Source: Candidatus Obscuribacterales bacterium (GTDB lineage Bacteria; Cyanobacteriota; Vampirovibrionia; Obscuribacterales; Obscuribacteraceae). Taken from it: a DNA stretch of 42,019 nucleotides. Positions 1-7,970 of this stretch are shown here, in pieces. The stretch lies in NCBI GenBank assembly GCA_019747875.1, contig JAIEQI010000090.1, forward strand, positions 1-42,019. Direction: 5' to 3'. The translations under genes were made by a program, and so were the position numbers. Position 1 is the stretch's first letter. Each line of letters opens with the position of its first letter. The notes under the pieces are model-generated. The model saw only the letters and a list, made by a program, of their open reading frames with translations, did no database searches and had not been told where the DNA came from.

Positions 1-101
1 TTGGCGAAATCCCAGCAGTCAATTCCTACACTAAATTCTATGCTAGATTTGTCTCAGAATTATTGACAGGTTCCGCTGTGCACACCTTTCTTGAGGTATC
101 T

Positions 102-728
102 ATGTGGAAGGTACTACTGGTATTTTTCTTGGTAGTCAATTTGGCTCAACAGAGCGCGCGGGCGGAGGAAATTTTGCTACCTCCGAACAGCCACCTGAAA
201 AAGATTGTGAGTAAGACTTTTTCAAATGGCCGAACTCCGGATTCCGGATATTGGACCAGACGACACGCACACTATCTTGTGGATGCCGGCTGGCGTTTTT
301 ATAGCAAAGGGAAGTACAACAAGGCGCTGGAGCGGTTTCTCGGAGCCATAGCCATGGACGACACCGATGCATCAGGATATTTCGGAGTGGCTTTTGTTTG
401 TAGTATCCAAAATCACCTTGATGATGCAATCTGCTTCTACCGGCTTTCCCTAAAATATGATCAAAAGCATTCTCCTACCTTTGCCAATCTCGCAAAAGCG
501 CTGCTGTTAAAGAATCCAGCAGATGAAGAGGCGCCAGCGTTACTAAACCGAGCGCTGGTATTAGATCCGGCGAATGGAGATGCACTACATACTTACGTGG
601 GATATCTGGTAGCCAAGAAGGATTGGAGTGCTGCCATGAACAAAGCGGAGCTGGCTCAAAAATGTGGTGTACGCATCCACCCTGAGTTGCTTAGAATTTT
701 GAACGAGCATACTCAAGACACGAAATAA
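102..728 (+). CDS. Exported TPR-repeat protein
   Basis: A 208-residue protein that begins with a clear signal peptide (MWKVLLVFFLVVNL, then Ala-rich up to about residue 22). The rest is helical with tetratricopeptide-like repeats, for example the stretches around YSKGKYNKALERFLGAIAMD and ATLANLAKALL-type segments; TPRs mediate protein-protein contacts. The start at 102 is chosen because GAGG lies five bases upstream and the signal peptide follows at once. The frame is also open back to the left edge, so a longer protein starting outside the window cannot be excluded. The partner is unknown and there is no operon partner downstream. Confidence 0.75.
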   Translation: MWKVLLVFFLVVNLAQQSARAEEILLPPNSHLKKIVSKTFSNGRTPDSGYWTRRHAHYLVDAGWRFYSKGKYNKALERFLGAIAMDDTDASGYFGVAFVCSIQNHLDDAICFYRLSLKYDQKHSPTFANLAKALLLKNPADEEAPALLNRALVLDPANGDALHTYVGYLVAKKDWSAAMNKAELAQKCGVRIHPELLRILNEHTQDTK

Positions 729-835
729 CGCAAGTTCGAAATCAGGGTCACAACGTTTTCCCCGCTGGCCTGAACCATTCACGCCTTCCTCACAACAGGT
801 GCATACACTGTGTTGGAGAAAAAGAGGATAGGACA

Positions 836-1021
836 ATGAATAGAGAGAAACAATATCAATCAAAAGGAAGGAAGCCCTTGCCGAAGTGCAAGGTTCTGGT
901 CAATTCGAATCATATGCAACTGACTCGTGGTGGGGAAGGGGCAATCTCAGCTGCAGCATGCACGCAACAGACGTGTTCGATGGGTCAAACCTGTCTTTGT
1001 TCACTCACATGCAAATGCTAG
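836..1021 (+). CDS. Small Cys/Thr-rich peptide, possible RiPP precursor
   Basis: A 61-residue open frame with a good ribosome site (GAGG, eight bases before ATG). The first half is basic and the middle (KCKVLVNSNHMQLTRGGEGA) is shared with the small frame at 3358-3492. The last 21 residues hold six cysteines, mostly as Thr-Cys or Cys-X-Cys pairs (TCSMGQTCLCSLTCKC). A conserved leader-like block, a Gly-Gly/Gly-Ala segment and a Cys/Thr-rich tail is the layout of many ribosomally made, modified peptides. Against this, all four differences from the second copy change amino acids, so the shared block may be a non-coding repeat. No modification enzyme lies next to it; a PqqD-like gene sits about 10 kb away. 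Confidence 0.4.
   Translation: MNREKQYQSKGRKPLPKCKVLVNSNHMQLTRGGEGAISAAACTQQTCSMGQTCLCSLTCKC
887..954 (+). repeat. 68-bp direct repeat, copy A
   Basis: This 68-base segment matches 3382-3449 at 64 of 68 positions in the same orientation, and similarity ends sharply on both sides. It holds the short palindrome ATTCGAAT. Each copy lies just beyond the 3' end of a minus-strand gene. It occupies most of the otherwise gene-poor 729-1071 stretch. It may code for part of a peptide family or be a non-coding element. Confidence 0.85.
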
Positions 1022-1071
1022 TGCACACCTGGCTGATAGCTGAAGATCGCAGGATGTGCAATCAATTCGAG

Positions 1072-1986
1072 TTAGTGGGCTCTGAGCCCGCCGCGTTTAA
1101 TCTGTCTTGATTGTAGATCTGCAACATTGATCCAATCTTGTCCTTGTGGAGCCGTATTGTCTTTGTGCACGATCCAATCGTAGTTTTGTTCACCATTAAG
1201 AATCACGATTTGGGGACCACCCTGGTACTTCATTTCGGCAGCTGTAGCTTCTCGCCATTTCCCTTCTATCCAAGCTTCCGGTTTGTCGTCCTGGTGAATC
1301 TTCCATATATAAGTATGTGCAGGCTCGATCAGCAGAAAACCTTTATTGTGTGCATTTTCATTGATCATGCTGCTTACCCAGCCGCTCATTTTGGTAAATG
1401 ACAGTTCCCAGGTTGTAGTGAGCCAGGGCATTGTAGGAGGAGCACCAAAATTATCGCCAAGTGAATATGTAACGCTTGTAGTTGCTCCTGCGCCCATAAA
1501 ATCCGACAGGTCCTGCCATCCGTATTTGAAGTTTACGCCGCGTTTTTTAATTGCTGCTACAACAGCTTCAGAAATGGCTTCTTTCTTAGGATGCGGTCCG
1601 TCAGTTCCAACATTGGCCTTAAGGTACCCGATTAATTGTTCCTTCGAAAGTGGTCCGCTACCACCAAGGACGGTGGCGTCTCCGCCGTGGTTTGCTTGAG
1701 CAGTCTGACCGCCACCTGCAGGAGTGCTTGCTTGCGGACTAGTCTTCGACAGATTGCTGGGATCGTAGTATCTTGATGAACCGCCCTCTTTGAAAACTTT
1801 ATCCTTCCAATCCTTTACGAGACAAAGCACACCGCTGGAATCTTGCCTGATAACCTTGACCTCGTCTTTGTCGTATGAGGAATAGACAATCTGACCTGGG
1901 CTGAATTCTTGAGCAAAGCATGCTGAGCTAGAGAAAAAGACTGTAGCTGAGGCAATCAAAGTGCGAATCATTAGAGTGTTGTTCAT
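1072..1986 (-). CDS. Exported protein of unknown function
   Basis: A 304-residue protein with an N-terminal signal peptide ending near Ala-Gln at residues 25-26 (cleavage after CFA is likely). Residues about 27-70 look like a small beta domain (GQIVYSS..DEVKVI). A Gly/Ala/Ser/Thr/Pro linker follows at about 83-112. The C-terminal region is rich in Trp and aromatic residues and contains no motif I recognise. GGAGAG lies about eleven bases before ATG. It lies 53 bp downstream of the repeat-rich exported protein gene at 2040-3188 and in the same direction, so the two may be co-transcribed. No function is assigned. Confidence 0.75.
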   Translation of the reverse strand: MNNTLMIRTLIASATVFFSSSACFAQEFSPGQIVYSSYDKDEVKVIRQDSSGVLCLVKDWKDKVFKEGGSSRYYDPSNLSKTSPQASTPAGGGQTAQANHGGDATVLGGSGPLSKEQLIGYLKANVGTDGPHPKKEAISEAVVAAIKKRGVNFKYGWQDLSDFMGAGATTSVTYSLGDNFGAPPTMPWLTTTWELSFTKMSGWVSSMINENAHNKGFLLIEPAHTYIWKIHQDDKPEAWIEGKWREATAAEMKYQGGPQIVILNGEQNYDWIVHKDNTAPQGQDWINVADLQSRQIKRGGLRAH

Positions 1987-2039
1987 GTCGAAGCCGTCTC
2001 TCCATCAAAGATAGGTATTGTATAAACAGTGTCGTGTTA

Positions 2040-3188
2040 CTAGCGACCATGTTTGCGGTTGAATTCTGCCCGAATCGCTTCTGCCGATAGGCTCTGTCCT
2101 GCTTGACCGCCCGAACTAGCGTCTCGATACGGATTTGCAGTCCCGTTCGCCGCTCCTGCTTTTCTTGCTGCAGCCGCTCTTATAATAGACTGATTCTGGG
2201 CTGTTTTTTCTTGGGCAGCAGCATACTGTGCTGCTTCATATTTCTGCGCCTCGATTTGTGCCTGTCGCATGTTCTCAACCCTGATCGCCTCTTGTTTGTT
2301 GGCGTAATCGCGCGCTTCTGCTTTTTGTGCTGCAGTCTTTAGTTCATAGGCTTTTGCTTCCGCCTTTTGAGCCTCAGACTTTGCATCATACGCGCGCGCA
2401 TCAGCTTTATTTTGCTCTTGAAGAGCTTCATATTTTTGTGCTTCAGTGCGATTGTTGTAGGCATTTGTGTCCGCCTTGTTTTGAGCCTGACGAGCCTCAT
2501 ACTTCTGAGCTTCTGTCATGTTTGCATATTTGATCGCATCTGCCTTGTTTTGAGCCTGGCGAGCCTCATACTTTTGAGTCTCAGTCATGTTTGCATATTT
2601 CGCAGCTTCAGTCTTATATGCTTGCGCGCGAGCCTCTGCCTTTTGTGATTCAGTCATCGCTGCATACTTAGCAGCCTCAGCCTTTGCAGCCTGCCCGCGA
2701 GCTTCGGACTTTTGAGCTTCAGTCATGTTCGCATATTTAGCGGCTTCGGCCTTGTTTGCCTGAATGCGGGCTTCGTATTTTTGTGCTTCACTGCGATTGT
2801 CATATGCGCGTGCAGCGTCTTTGTTTGTCTGTACGCGGTTGTTGTAGGCATTAGCTTCGGCCTTTTGCGTATCAATTTTAGTTTGATATGCTGCAGCTTC
2901 TCTTTTTGCATTGTAAGCGTTCGCTTCAGCTTTGGCAGCTTGCTGTTTGGCAGCGTATTGCGCGGCTTGACGGGCGGCCTCTTGTCGGTTGGCTTCTTGT
3001 TTTGCTTGCTCTCTTCGCTGCTCCTGGTAGCGATTCTCCTGACGAGCCATCTCTCTGTTGTACTCATACTTGCTTGCTGCAGCGTATGCTTCTGCCTGTC
3101 TGGTGTAATAATCGCGATCTTGAGCCAACGCTTCTACAGCCATCAGGAATGAAGTCGGCAATGCCAGCGACACGAGGAGGTATTTCAT
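2040..3188 (-). CDS. Exported Ala/Glu/Lys-rich helical repeat protein
   Basis: A 382-residue protein with a signal peptide (MKYLLVSLALPTSFLMAVEA, cut near ALAQ). Nearly all the rest is highly charged Ala/Gln/Lys/Glu helix, with about six perfectly phased 23-residue units of the form MTEAQKYEARQAQNKAD..KYAN between about residues 132 and 269. The composition predicts a long single helix or coiled coil, so a structural or surface role is plausible. The ATG at 3188 has GGAG eight bases upstream; the longer ATG at 3218 has no visible ribosome site and would bury the signal peptide. The tail (about 350-382) is Gly/Ala-rich and likely disordered. I recognise no enzyme domain. Confidence 0.8.
   Translation of the reverse strand: MKYLLVSLALPTSFLMAVEALAQDRDYYTRQAEAYAAASKYEYNREMARQENRYQEQRREQAKQEANRQEAARQAAQYAAKQQAAKAEANAYNAKREAAAYQTKIDTQKAEANAYNNRVQTNKDAARAYDNRSEAQKYEARIQANKAEAAKYANMTEAQKSEARGQAAKAEAAKYAAMTESQKAEARAQAYKTEAAKYANMTETQKYEARQAQNKADAIKYANMTEAQKYEARQAQNKADTNAYNNRTEAQKYEALQEQNKADARAYDAKSEAQKAEAKAYELKTAAQKAEARDYANKQEAIRVENMRQAQIEAQKYEAAQYAAAQEKTAQNQSIIRAAAARKAGAANGTANPYRDASSGGQAGQSLSAEAIRAEFNRKHGR
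2382..2795 (-). repeat. 69-bp in-frame tandem repeat (about 6 units)
   Basis: This stretch encodes six consecutive 23-residue units inside the exported helical protein. Units differ mainly at the residues after the MTEAQK or RSEAQK head. The exact 23-codon phase indicates growth by tandem duplication, and copy number may vary between strains. Confidence 0.85.
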
Positions 3189-3357
3189 TTTCTGGACTCC
3201 GAACTTACCGACACGCATGCCGATGACTTGTTTACCTTGATTTGGTATTCATAGCACAGTTATTGCAGGCACATTGTATAAATCGACTGCGGAGCGCGGA
3301 AGATGGAGAAGATTAACCTACTGTATTCTATTGGTAACAACTGCTGTGGCACAGATC

Positions 3358-3492
3358 ATGCATGATTTCGCGAATAAACTTTGCAAGGTTCCGGTCAATT
3401 CGAATCATATTCAACTGACTCGTGCTGGGGAAGGGGCAGTCTCAGCTGCGAGCGTTCTGTTTAATTCCACTTTTCCTTGCGAGTTCGAGTAA
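3358..3492 (+). CDS. Small peptide sharing the 68-bp repeat block
   Basis: A 44-residue open frame beginning MHDFANKLCKVPVNSNHI. Its middle matches the peptide at 836-1021 and its tail is different (SVLFNSTFPCEFE). The layout of a shared block with a divergent tail parallels the first copy. No convincing ribosome site precedes ATG, and the frame ends directly against the response-regulator stop codon, so it may be a chance frame through a non-coding repeat. The 3189-3357 stretch upstream shows nothing else. Confidence 0.25.
   Translation: MHDFANKLCKVPVNSNHIQLTRAGEGAVSAASVLFNSTFPCEFE
3382..3449 (+). repeat. 68-bp direct repeat, copy B
   Basis: Second copy of the 887-954 element, 64 of 68 bases identical. 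It starts 44 bases beyond the stop codon of the response-regulator gene. The two copies bracket the two exported-protein genes. Confidence 0.85.
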
Positions 3493-4194
3493 CTATTGCA
3501 TTTCAAACCGATAGCCGATTCCGTAAACGGCGTGAAGCACTTCCTGTCCTGGAATCACTTTCGAAAGTTTCTTCCTTACGTTCTTTATGTGGCTGTCGAT
3601 AACGCGGTCAATGATCAGCTGCTCTTGCTGATAACATAAATCGAGCAGCTGATTTCGCGAATATACTCTGCCAGGGTTGCTCACGAATAATTTCAGAAGC
3701 CGATATTCTGTCGGTGTAAGATCGAGGCGGGTGTCGTTGAACGATATGCGTGCTTGATCTTCATCTACGATAAAACCGTGGCGCTTTTGTTCTTGAGCTG
3801 GGCTCTGGCGCAGGCGGCGAAAGAGTGCTTTGACTCTTGCCACTACCTCACGCGGACTGAATGGTTTGCAAATGTAGTCGTCGGCACCGAGTTCTAGTCC
3901 CAACAGGCGATCAATCTCATCGGCTCTTGCCGTTACCATAATTATCGGGACCGACGAGAATTGTCTGATCTCGCGACAGATATCTATTCCATCTTTGTTT
4001 GGTAAGTTCAAGTCTAGTAAAATCGCATCAGGCGGCTCCTCTTTTACATAATCAACCACGATGCCGCCATCGTTCTTGTGCGTGGTTTTGAATCCGGCCT
4101 GTTGCAGATAATCTTTTAACACCTGTGCAATCGTTGGTTCATCCTCAACAATCAGGATGTGGTCTGGACCTTTTGTGTCTGGTGTTTTGCTCAT
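3493..4194 (-). CDS. OmpR-family response regulator (BaeR-like)
   Basis: A 233-residue DNA-binding response regulator. The receiver domain (about 11-125) has the acidic pair E17/D18, the phospho-acceptor D61 in LLDLNLP, T88 and K110 in YICKPFS. A winged-helix trans_reg_C domain follows (about 135-232, with LDLTPTEYRLLKLF and DSHIKNVRKKL). The C-terminal half resembles BaeR, but that is a family likeness and not proof of the same stimulus. Its ATG overlaps the stop of the upstream histidine kinase gene by four bases (ATGA), so the two are translationally coupled. Phosphorylation by that kinase is expected to control promoter binding; targets are not visible. Confidence 0.93.
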   Translation of the reverse strand: MSKTPDTKGPDHILIVEDEPTIAQVLKDYLQQAGFKTTHKNDGGIVVDYVKEEPPDAILLDLNLPNKDGIDICREIRQFSSVPIIMVTARADEIDRLLGLELGADDYICKPFSPREVVARVKALFRRLRQSPAQEQKRHGFIVDEDQARISFNDTRLDLTPTEYRLLKLFVSNPGRVYSRNQLLDLCYQQEQLIIDRVIDSHIKNVRKKLSKVIPGQEVLHAVYGIGYRFEMQ

Positions 4195-5252
4195 GGACTC
4201 TTACCGCTGCTTCCTCGAATTGCTTCCCCAAACGGGAAGCTCAATTGCATTCTCAATCCACCTAGTGCCGAGGGCTCTGCCTCAATTGTTCCCCCATGTT
4301 CTGAAACGATAACCTTGCTTATCGCAAGTCCTAATCCAGCTCCACCAAATGCTCGATTTCGTGACTCCTCTAGTCTGTAAAATCGGTCAAAAATGCGATC
4401 GATTGAATTAGGTGGCACTCCAGGCGATGAGTCATCCAAGATGATTTGCAACTGATTTGCTTGGGCTGTGCCTGATATTTTCACTGTCCCACCGGCGTTC
4501 GTGTAGTTCAATGCGTTCTCGAAGAGATTGGAGAAGAGTTGCTTGATCCTGCTTGAGTCCGCTTGAGTGATCCAGTGCTCCCTGGGTAGCTCGCTCAGGT
4601 CCAGAGCTAGTTTCTTCTCCTCGAACTTCTGCGAGTAGTTCACGATGGTTTCATTCAGTATCTCAGAAAGATCGACTTGTGAAAATCGGAAGCGGAGCTG
4701 CTTCAGATCTGACTTCGCTAAATCATGAACAACGTCCATCAGATCTGACAGTGACAGCACTTCTTTGTGCAGAACTGACAAAGTTTGCTCATTCGCTTCT
4801 TGTATGCCGTCTTGCAGTGCTTCTATTTGTGCTCGTAAGATTGTTAGCGGTGTTCTTAATTCGTGAGAGGTATCAGAAAGCCATTGCTTTTGCGCCCGGT
4901 CTCTCTGCTCCAATAATGTTGCTAGTAAGTTGAAATGCTTTGCTAATTCACCTAGTTCGTCCATGTTGCGATCATTGTCGGCAATCCTTGTGCTCAAATT
5001 CCCGGCAATTAGTTGGCGAGCACAAATTAGCAAGGTATCAATGCTTGCCAGAATACTTCGGCAAAGCAAAAGCGAAGTGAATGCACACCATGCGGAGGCT
5101 AGCATGCAGAGCAGCACAAAAAAGACATCATGCAGGGGGAGCTGATTAGGTAAAACTGAAGCGCATTTGAGAACAGCCAGAAGTGAGCAGACTACGCCGA
5201 AAGCTGTAAGCATTGTAATCGAAATCAATTTTTGCGCTATCGTAAGCTTCAT
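4191..5252 (-). CDS. Sensor histidine kinase, HAMP-type with minimal sensor loop
   Basis: A 353-residue membrane histidine kinase paired with the response regulator that follows. Two hydrophobic segments (about 10-30 and 43-66) enclose a loop of only a dozen residues, so there is no folded periplasmic sensor domain. A HAMP linker (about 66-118) leads to the HisKA helix with phospho-acceptor H130 (SDTSHELRTPL). An HATPase domain follows with the N box (NLFENALNYT, about 241-250), a D-box and the glycine-rich GGAGLGLAI (about 302-310). BaeS-type kinases are normally about 100 residues longer because they carry a sensor domain. The stimulus may be sensed in the membrane or by a partner. Confidence 0.92.
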   Translation of the reverse strand: MKLTIAQKLISITMLTAFGVVCSLLAVLKCASVLPNQLPLHDVFFVLLCMLASAWCAFTSLLLCRSILASIDTLLICARQLIAGNLSTRIADNDRNMDELGELAKHFNLLATLLEQRDRAQKQWLSDTSHELRTPLTILRAQIEALQDGIQEANEQTLSVLHKEVLSLSDLMDVVHDLAKSDLKQLRFRFSQVDLSEILNETIVNYSQKFEEKKLALDLSELPREHWITQADSSRIKQLFSNLFENALNYTNAGGTVKISGTAQANQLQIILDDSSPGVPPNSIDRIFDRFYRLEESRNRAFGGAGLGLAISKVIVSEHGGTIEAEPSALGGLRMQLSFPFGEAIRGSSGKSP

Positions 5253-5287
5253 GACATTAACGGTTCTTGTCCTTTAGGTTTTATCCC

Positions 5288-5310
5288 GGGAGCGCCGGCA
5301 TCCTGCCGGC
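5288..5310. repeat. GC-rich palindromic repeat
   Basis: A GGGAGC lead followed by the perfect palindrome-like hairpin GCCGGCATCCTGCCGGC. The same unit recurs at 7615-7637 and related forms cluster at 7615-7966 and 11077-11133. It sits in the 138-bp gap between the kinase and the transporter gene, which holds nothing else obvious. Confidence 0.8.
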
Positions 5311-5390
5311 TTCTAACTTGTGAAAGTCTTTCGTTGTAATTAAGTTGGCGCTCGTGTTAGTCCTCTTCCTCGTCGGCGTTTTATGTTTGT

Positions 5391-7550
5391 TCAGCATTGG
5401 CTGATCTCTAGTTCTGATACTTGAGAAAGTGGTGTTGCGGTCGATGCGGGGATGCCGTTGTCTTCCTTTATTCCGGAGCGCAAGAGTCTTGCTTTCAGGA
5501 GGCTTTGTTTTCCTTGGGTGAGTTCGAAGTCAACTAACCCTCGCGATTCGCAAAAGTTTGCTCGAGCCGAGCATGACCATCTTCCAAGTTTGTGTTGAGC
5601 GGTTTGTGTCCATACTCTGAGGAACGGATCCCACGAGCGATGATAACTGCTTTGTGCGCATTCCTGGAACGGGCTGAAAATTGCACTGGACAGGTGATCC
5701 AACAAGCTCATCGGCAATAGTTTCTTTGGGGTAGCATCTGACCAGCTCAAGCGCCCTTCTGCAAAAGGTGTTAGTCCCAGTGTGAGAATTAGCGCATCGA
5801 GAAATGAATCTTCAGGTCCGCGTCTGTTGAAGAAGGCTAGCAGATCGTCGGTAATGGAAAATGCTACAGAAGCACCACTTCCACTTTCGATCCAGAACTG
5901 CCCGGCCAGGTCCAACGTGACATTTAGAACTTCGATTTTTACAGGTTGGTCAGGCACCTTTACTTCGAATTGGAACTTTGAACCGACCGAGAAGCGCAAT
6001 GCCTTTTTCAATGCCGTATTTTTTGTCGGAGCTGATAAAAGCTCGTTTTCATGTGGTGTGGAGTTCAAACTGAAAATATCATTCTCCTTTGTGTGGACGA
6101 TAACGTTACTGAGGTGAAACGGTACTGTCTTGCTTCCGAGCACGTGATCTTCCTGGACGTGCATATGCAAGTGAGGCTGTGGGCTGCGACCAGAATTCCC
6201 AACAAGGGCGAGAACTTCTCCGGGATGCACGCGGGATCCGGTTATTACTCGTATGCTTTGTGGCTGAAGATGTGCCAGGAGAACATAGAATCCGCAGTCT
6301 AATCTAATGAGGATGTAGTTCCCCCAGTTATTAATTGTGTCGACTTCACCTGGCGGGTTGTCTGGTACATCGGCTCGGCATTCGACTACTGTACCGGTAA
6401 CGGGTGAAAAAACTGGTTTGCCGTATGCGTGATAGTCGAGTAGCTGACGACCACTCCCTGTGAAACTGACGCCGCTGGAAGTTTGGAAGAAATCAATTGC
6501 GTATTGCCAGATACCTTTGTGTGTATGCTTTCCTCCGAATCCCTGGTAAACATGCCAGCCGCCGCGAAGCGGGAGGTGCAAGGCAATGCTGCGAGGATCG
6601 ATTCCGCGAACTCTGGCGACGTGCATTTGTGCCAGGCTTTGTTCCGGCAAGGAAGGCACGGTGAGCCAGAAGTATGTCCAGTTTTTTCCTCTTTGTGCAT
6701 TGAAGCAGAGAAGACAAAGGTAGAGTGAAAGCACGAAGGGAAGTGCCAGTACAGGGAGTGATACTACAGATAGAAGTTGAGTTAGAGACAAAGTGAGCAC
6801 GCAAGAAAGAACGGCTGCGCCCATAGAAACAAATAGGCTCTTTTTCCCTGGAACTGCGAATAAGCCACCTAGTATGCAGGCAGACAGAACGCTGTTCATG
6901 CGCGCGACTAACGAGATAATCGAATCAGGATAAACACCCAGGAGGCTTAGAAAGCCGTATGAGCAAATGCAGGCGCCGACAGCCAGCAGTGCCAGGTATC
7001 TTGAGGACAGGCAAAACGCAATTAATACAAGAAGCCCGCCGGGGACGGTCCCGTTAAAGTACATCGCACCTAATGGATTGAGCAAATTCAGAAATGAAAG
7101 ACTGGCTGGAACTGTATAAGGATTAGCTGCGTGAGTTGGAACCAAATGCCACATTGCGCACAACGGTAGTAGTGCGAACGACACCATTGCGTATGGGGTG
7201 CCGAGCAGCGGCAGCTTGAATTGTTTGCCGATTGTATCAGAGAAGATTGCGCTGAATATTACTACGAGCAGGGCGCCAGATACTGTCAGGATAATGTCAA
7301 CATAATTTGAAGAGTAGAGTGATCCCATCAGCGATCCAAGAAGGATGCCGTTGATGATTTCAATTCGCTCTGATTCTGAATCGAACTGAAGCAGGCGTCT
7401 CCACATAATGATGCTGAGACCGCCAAGAAGTCCGATGAAGCCGGAGTGTGGCTGGAGAAGTGCAGCCAACAGTATCAGTATTTTTGATGCCGGATGGCTC
7501 AGTGCAAAGAACGATCCGTAGCCTTCTAGTAATTTGATAAATAAGCTCAT
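5391..7550 (-). CDS. Urea transporter fused to M23 peptidase domain
   Basis: A 719-residue fusion. Residues about 1-285 are a multi-pass membrane region with both halves of the urea-transporter fold: ING.LLG and LPLLGTPY in the first half, MNSVLSACILGG and LPVLALPF in the second. The UT family forms channels for urea. Residues about 325-470 form an M23 (LytM-like) metallopeptidase domain with H344, D353, H427 and HLH at 460-462, the expected zinc and catalytic positions. Residues about 500-719 are a separate beta-rich region that I cannot name. M23 enzymes cut peptidoglycan peptides, so the domain would face the periplasm. Why urea transport would be tethered to it is unknown. It stands alone, flanked by palindromic repeats. 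Confidence 0.85.
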   Translation of the reverse strand: MSLFIKLLEGYGSFFALSHPASKILILLAALLQPHSGFIGLLGGLSIIMWRRLLQFDSESERIEIINGILLGSLMGSLYSSNYVDIILTVSGALLVVIFSAIFSDTIGKQFKLPLLGTPYAMVSFALLPLCAMWHLVPTHAANPYTVPASLSFLNLLNPLGAMYFNGTVPGGLLVLIAFCLSSRYLALLAVGACICSYGFLSLLGVYPDSIISLVARMNSVLSACILGGLFAVPGKKSLFVSMGAAVLSCVLTLSLTQLLSVVSLPVLALPFVLSLYLCLLCFNAQRGKNWTYFWLTVPSLPEQSLAQMHVARVRGIDPRSIALHLPLRGGWHVYQGFGGKHTHKGIWQYAIDFFQTSSGVSFTGSGRQLLDYHAYGKPVFSPVTGTVVECRADVPDNPPGEVDTINNWGNYILIRLDCGFYVLLAHLQPQSIRVITGSRVHPGEVLALVGNSGRSPQPHLHMHVQEDHVLGSKTVPFHLSNVIVHTKENDIFSLNSTPHENELLSAPTKNTALKKALRFSVGSKFQFEVKVPDQPVKIEVLNVTLDLAGQFWIESGSGASVAFSITDDLLAFFNRRGPEDSFLDALILTLGLTPFAEGRLSWSDATPKKLLPMSLLDHLSSAIFSPFQECAQSSYHRSWDPFLRVWTQTAQHKLGRWSCSARANFCESRGLVDFELTQGKQSLLKARLLRSGIKEDNGIPASTATPLSQVSELEISQC

Positions 7551-7614
7551 TTGGTGCCTTCTTCTTCACGGACGACGCACGGCGTCGCTTCTACATTTGA
7601 CGGTTCGATTCCGG

Positions 7615-7966
7615 GAGCGCCGGCATCCTGCCGGCTGCTAGTATGGAGAGCTGGCATTCTGCTGGCTGCTACGTATGGAGGGCTGGCATTCTGCCGGCTG
7701 CTACGTATGGAGGGCTGGCATTCTGCTGGCGGCTAAGTATGGAGAGCTGGCTGCTAAGTATGGAGCGCGGACGTCCCGTCCGCCTATAAGTATGGGCAGC
7801 GGACGTCCCGTCCGCTCTCTCCTCCGTAATTTCATCGTGCATTTGATGTCCTGTGTATATGGATCGCCAACATTCGTCCGCTCTTTCTTCAAACAATTCT
7901 CCTCCCTAATTTCATTGTGCATTTGATGTCCGGGGTGTATGGGCGGGCAGGATGCCCGCGCTCCAT
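7615..7966. repeat. Cluster of GC-rich palindromic repeats
   Basis: This gene-free 420-bp gap (7551-7970) is filled with short hairpin units. They include a GCCGGCATCCTGCCGGC copy near 7619, degenerate CTGGCATTCTGCTGGC copies near 7650, 7683 and 7714, a partial copy near 7746, two GCGGACGTCCCGTCCGC copies near 7766 and 7799, and a GCGGGCAGGATGCCCGC copy near 7943. Most are joined by a GTATGGAG or AAGTATGG spacer. The pattern is that of mobile REP-like elements inserted next to one another. Short open frames crossing this region are not credible genes. Confidence 0.85.
7820..7930 (+). repeat. 31-bp direct repeat pair
   Basis: Bases 7820-7850 and 7900-7930 are near identical (two mismatches; core TTTCATCGTGCATTTGATGT in the first copy). 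Each is followed by a GTGTATATGG/GTGTATGGG segment. This is a local 80-bp duplication within the palindromic repeat cluster. Confidence 0.75.
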
Positions 7967-7970
7967 ACTG

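Noticed and set aside
1..66. Possible 3' end of a gene running in from the left edge
   Set aside because: Two frames are open over this short stretch, so neither can be supported as a gene end.
887..954. Possible tRNA-like or riboswitch fold in the 68-bp repeat
   Set aside because: The ATTCGAAT segment recalls a T-arm, but no cloverleaf or known riboswitch core could be drawn.
2103..3152. Several long plus-strand frames opposite the helical repeat protein
   Set aside because: They are antisense shadows created by the biased codon pattern of the repeats on the minus strand.
7551..7926. Plus- and minus-strand open frames across the repeat cluster
   Set aside because: Their translations are just the palindromic repeats read in frame, with repeated Gly-Trp-His and Ala-Gly segments.
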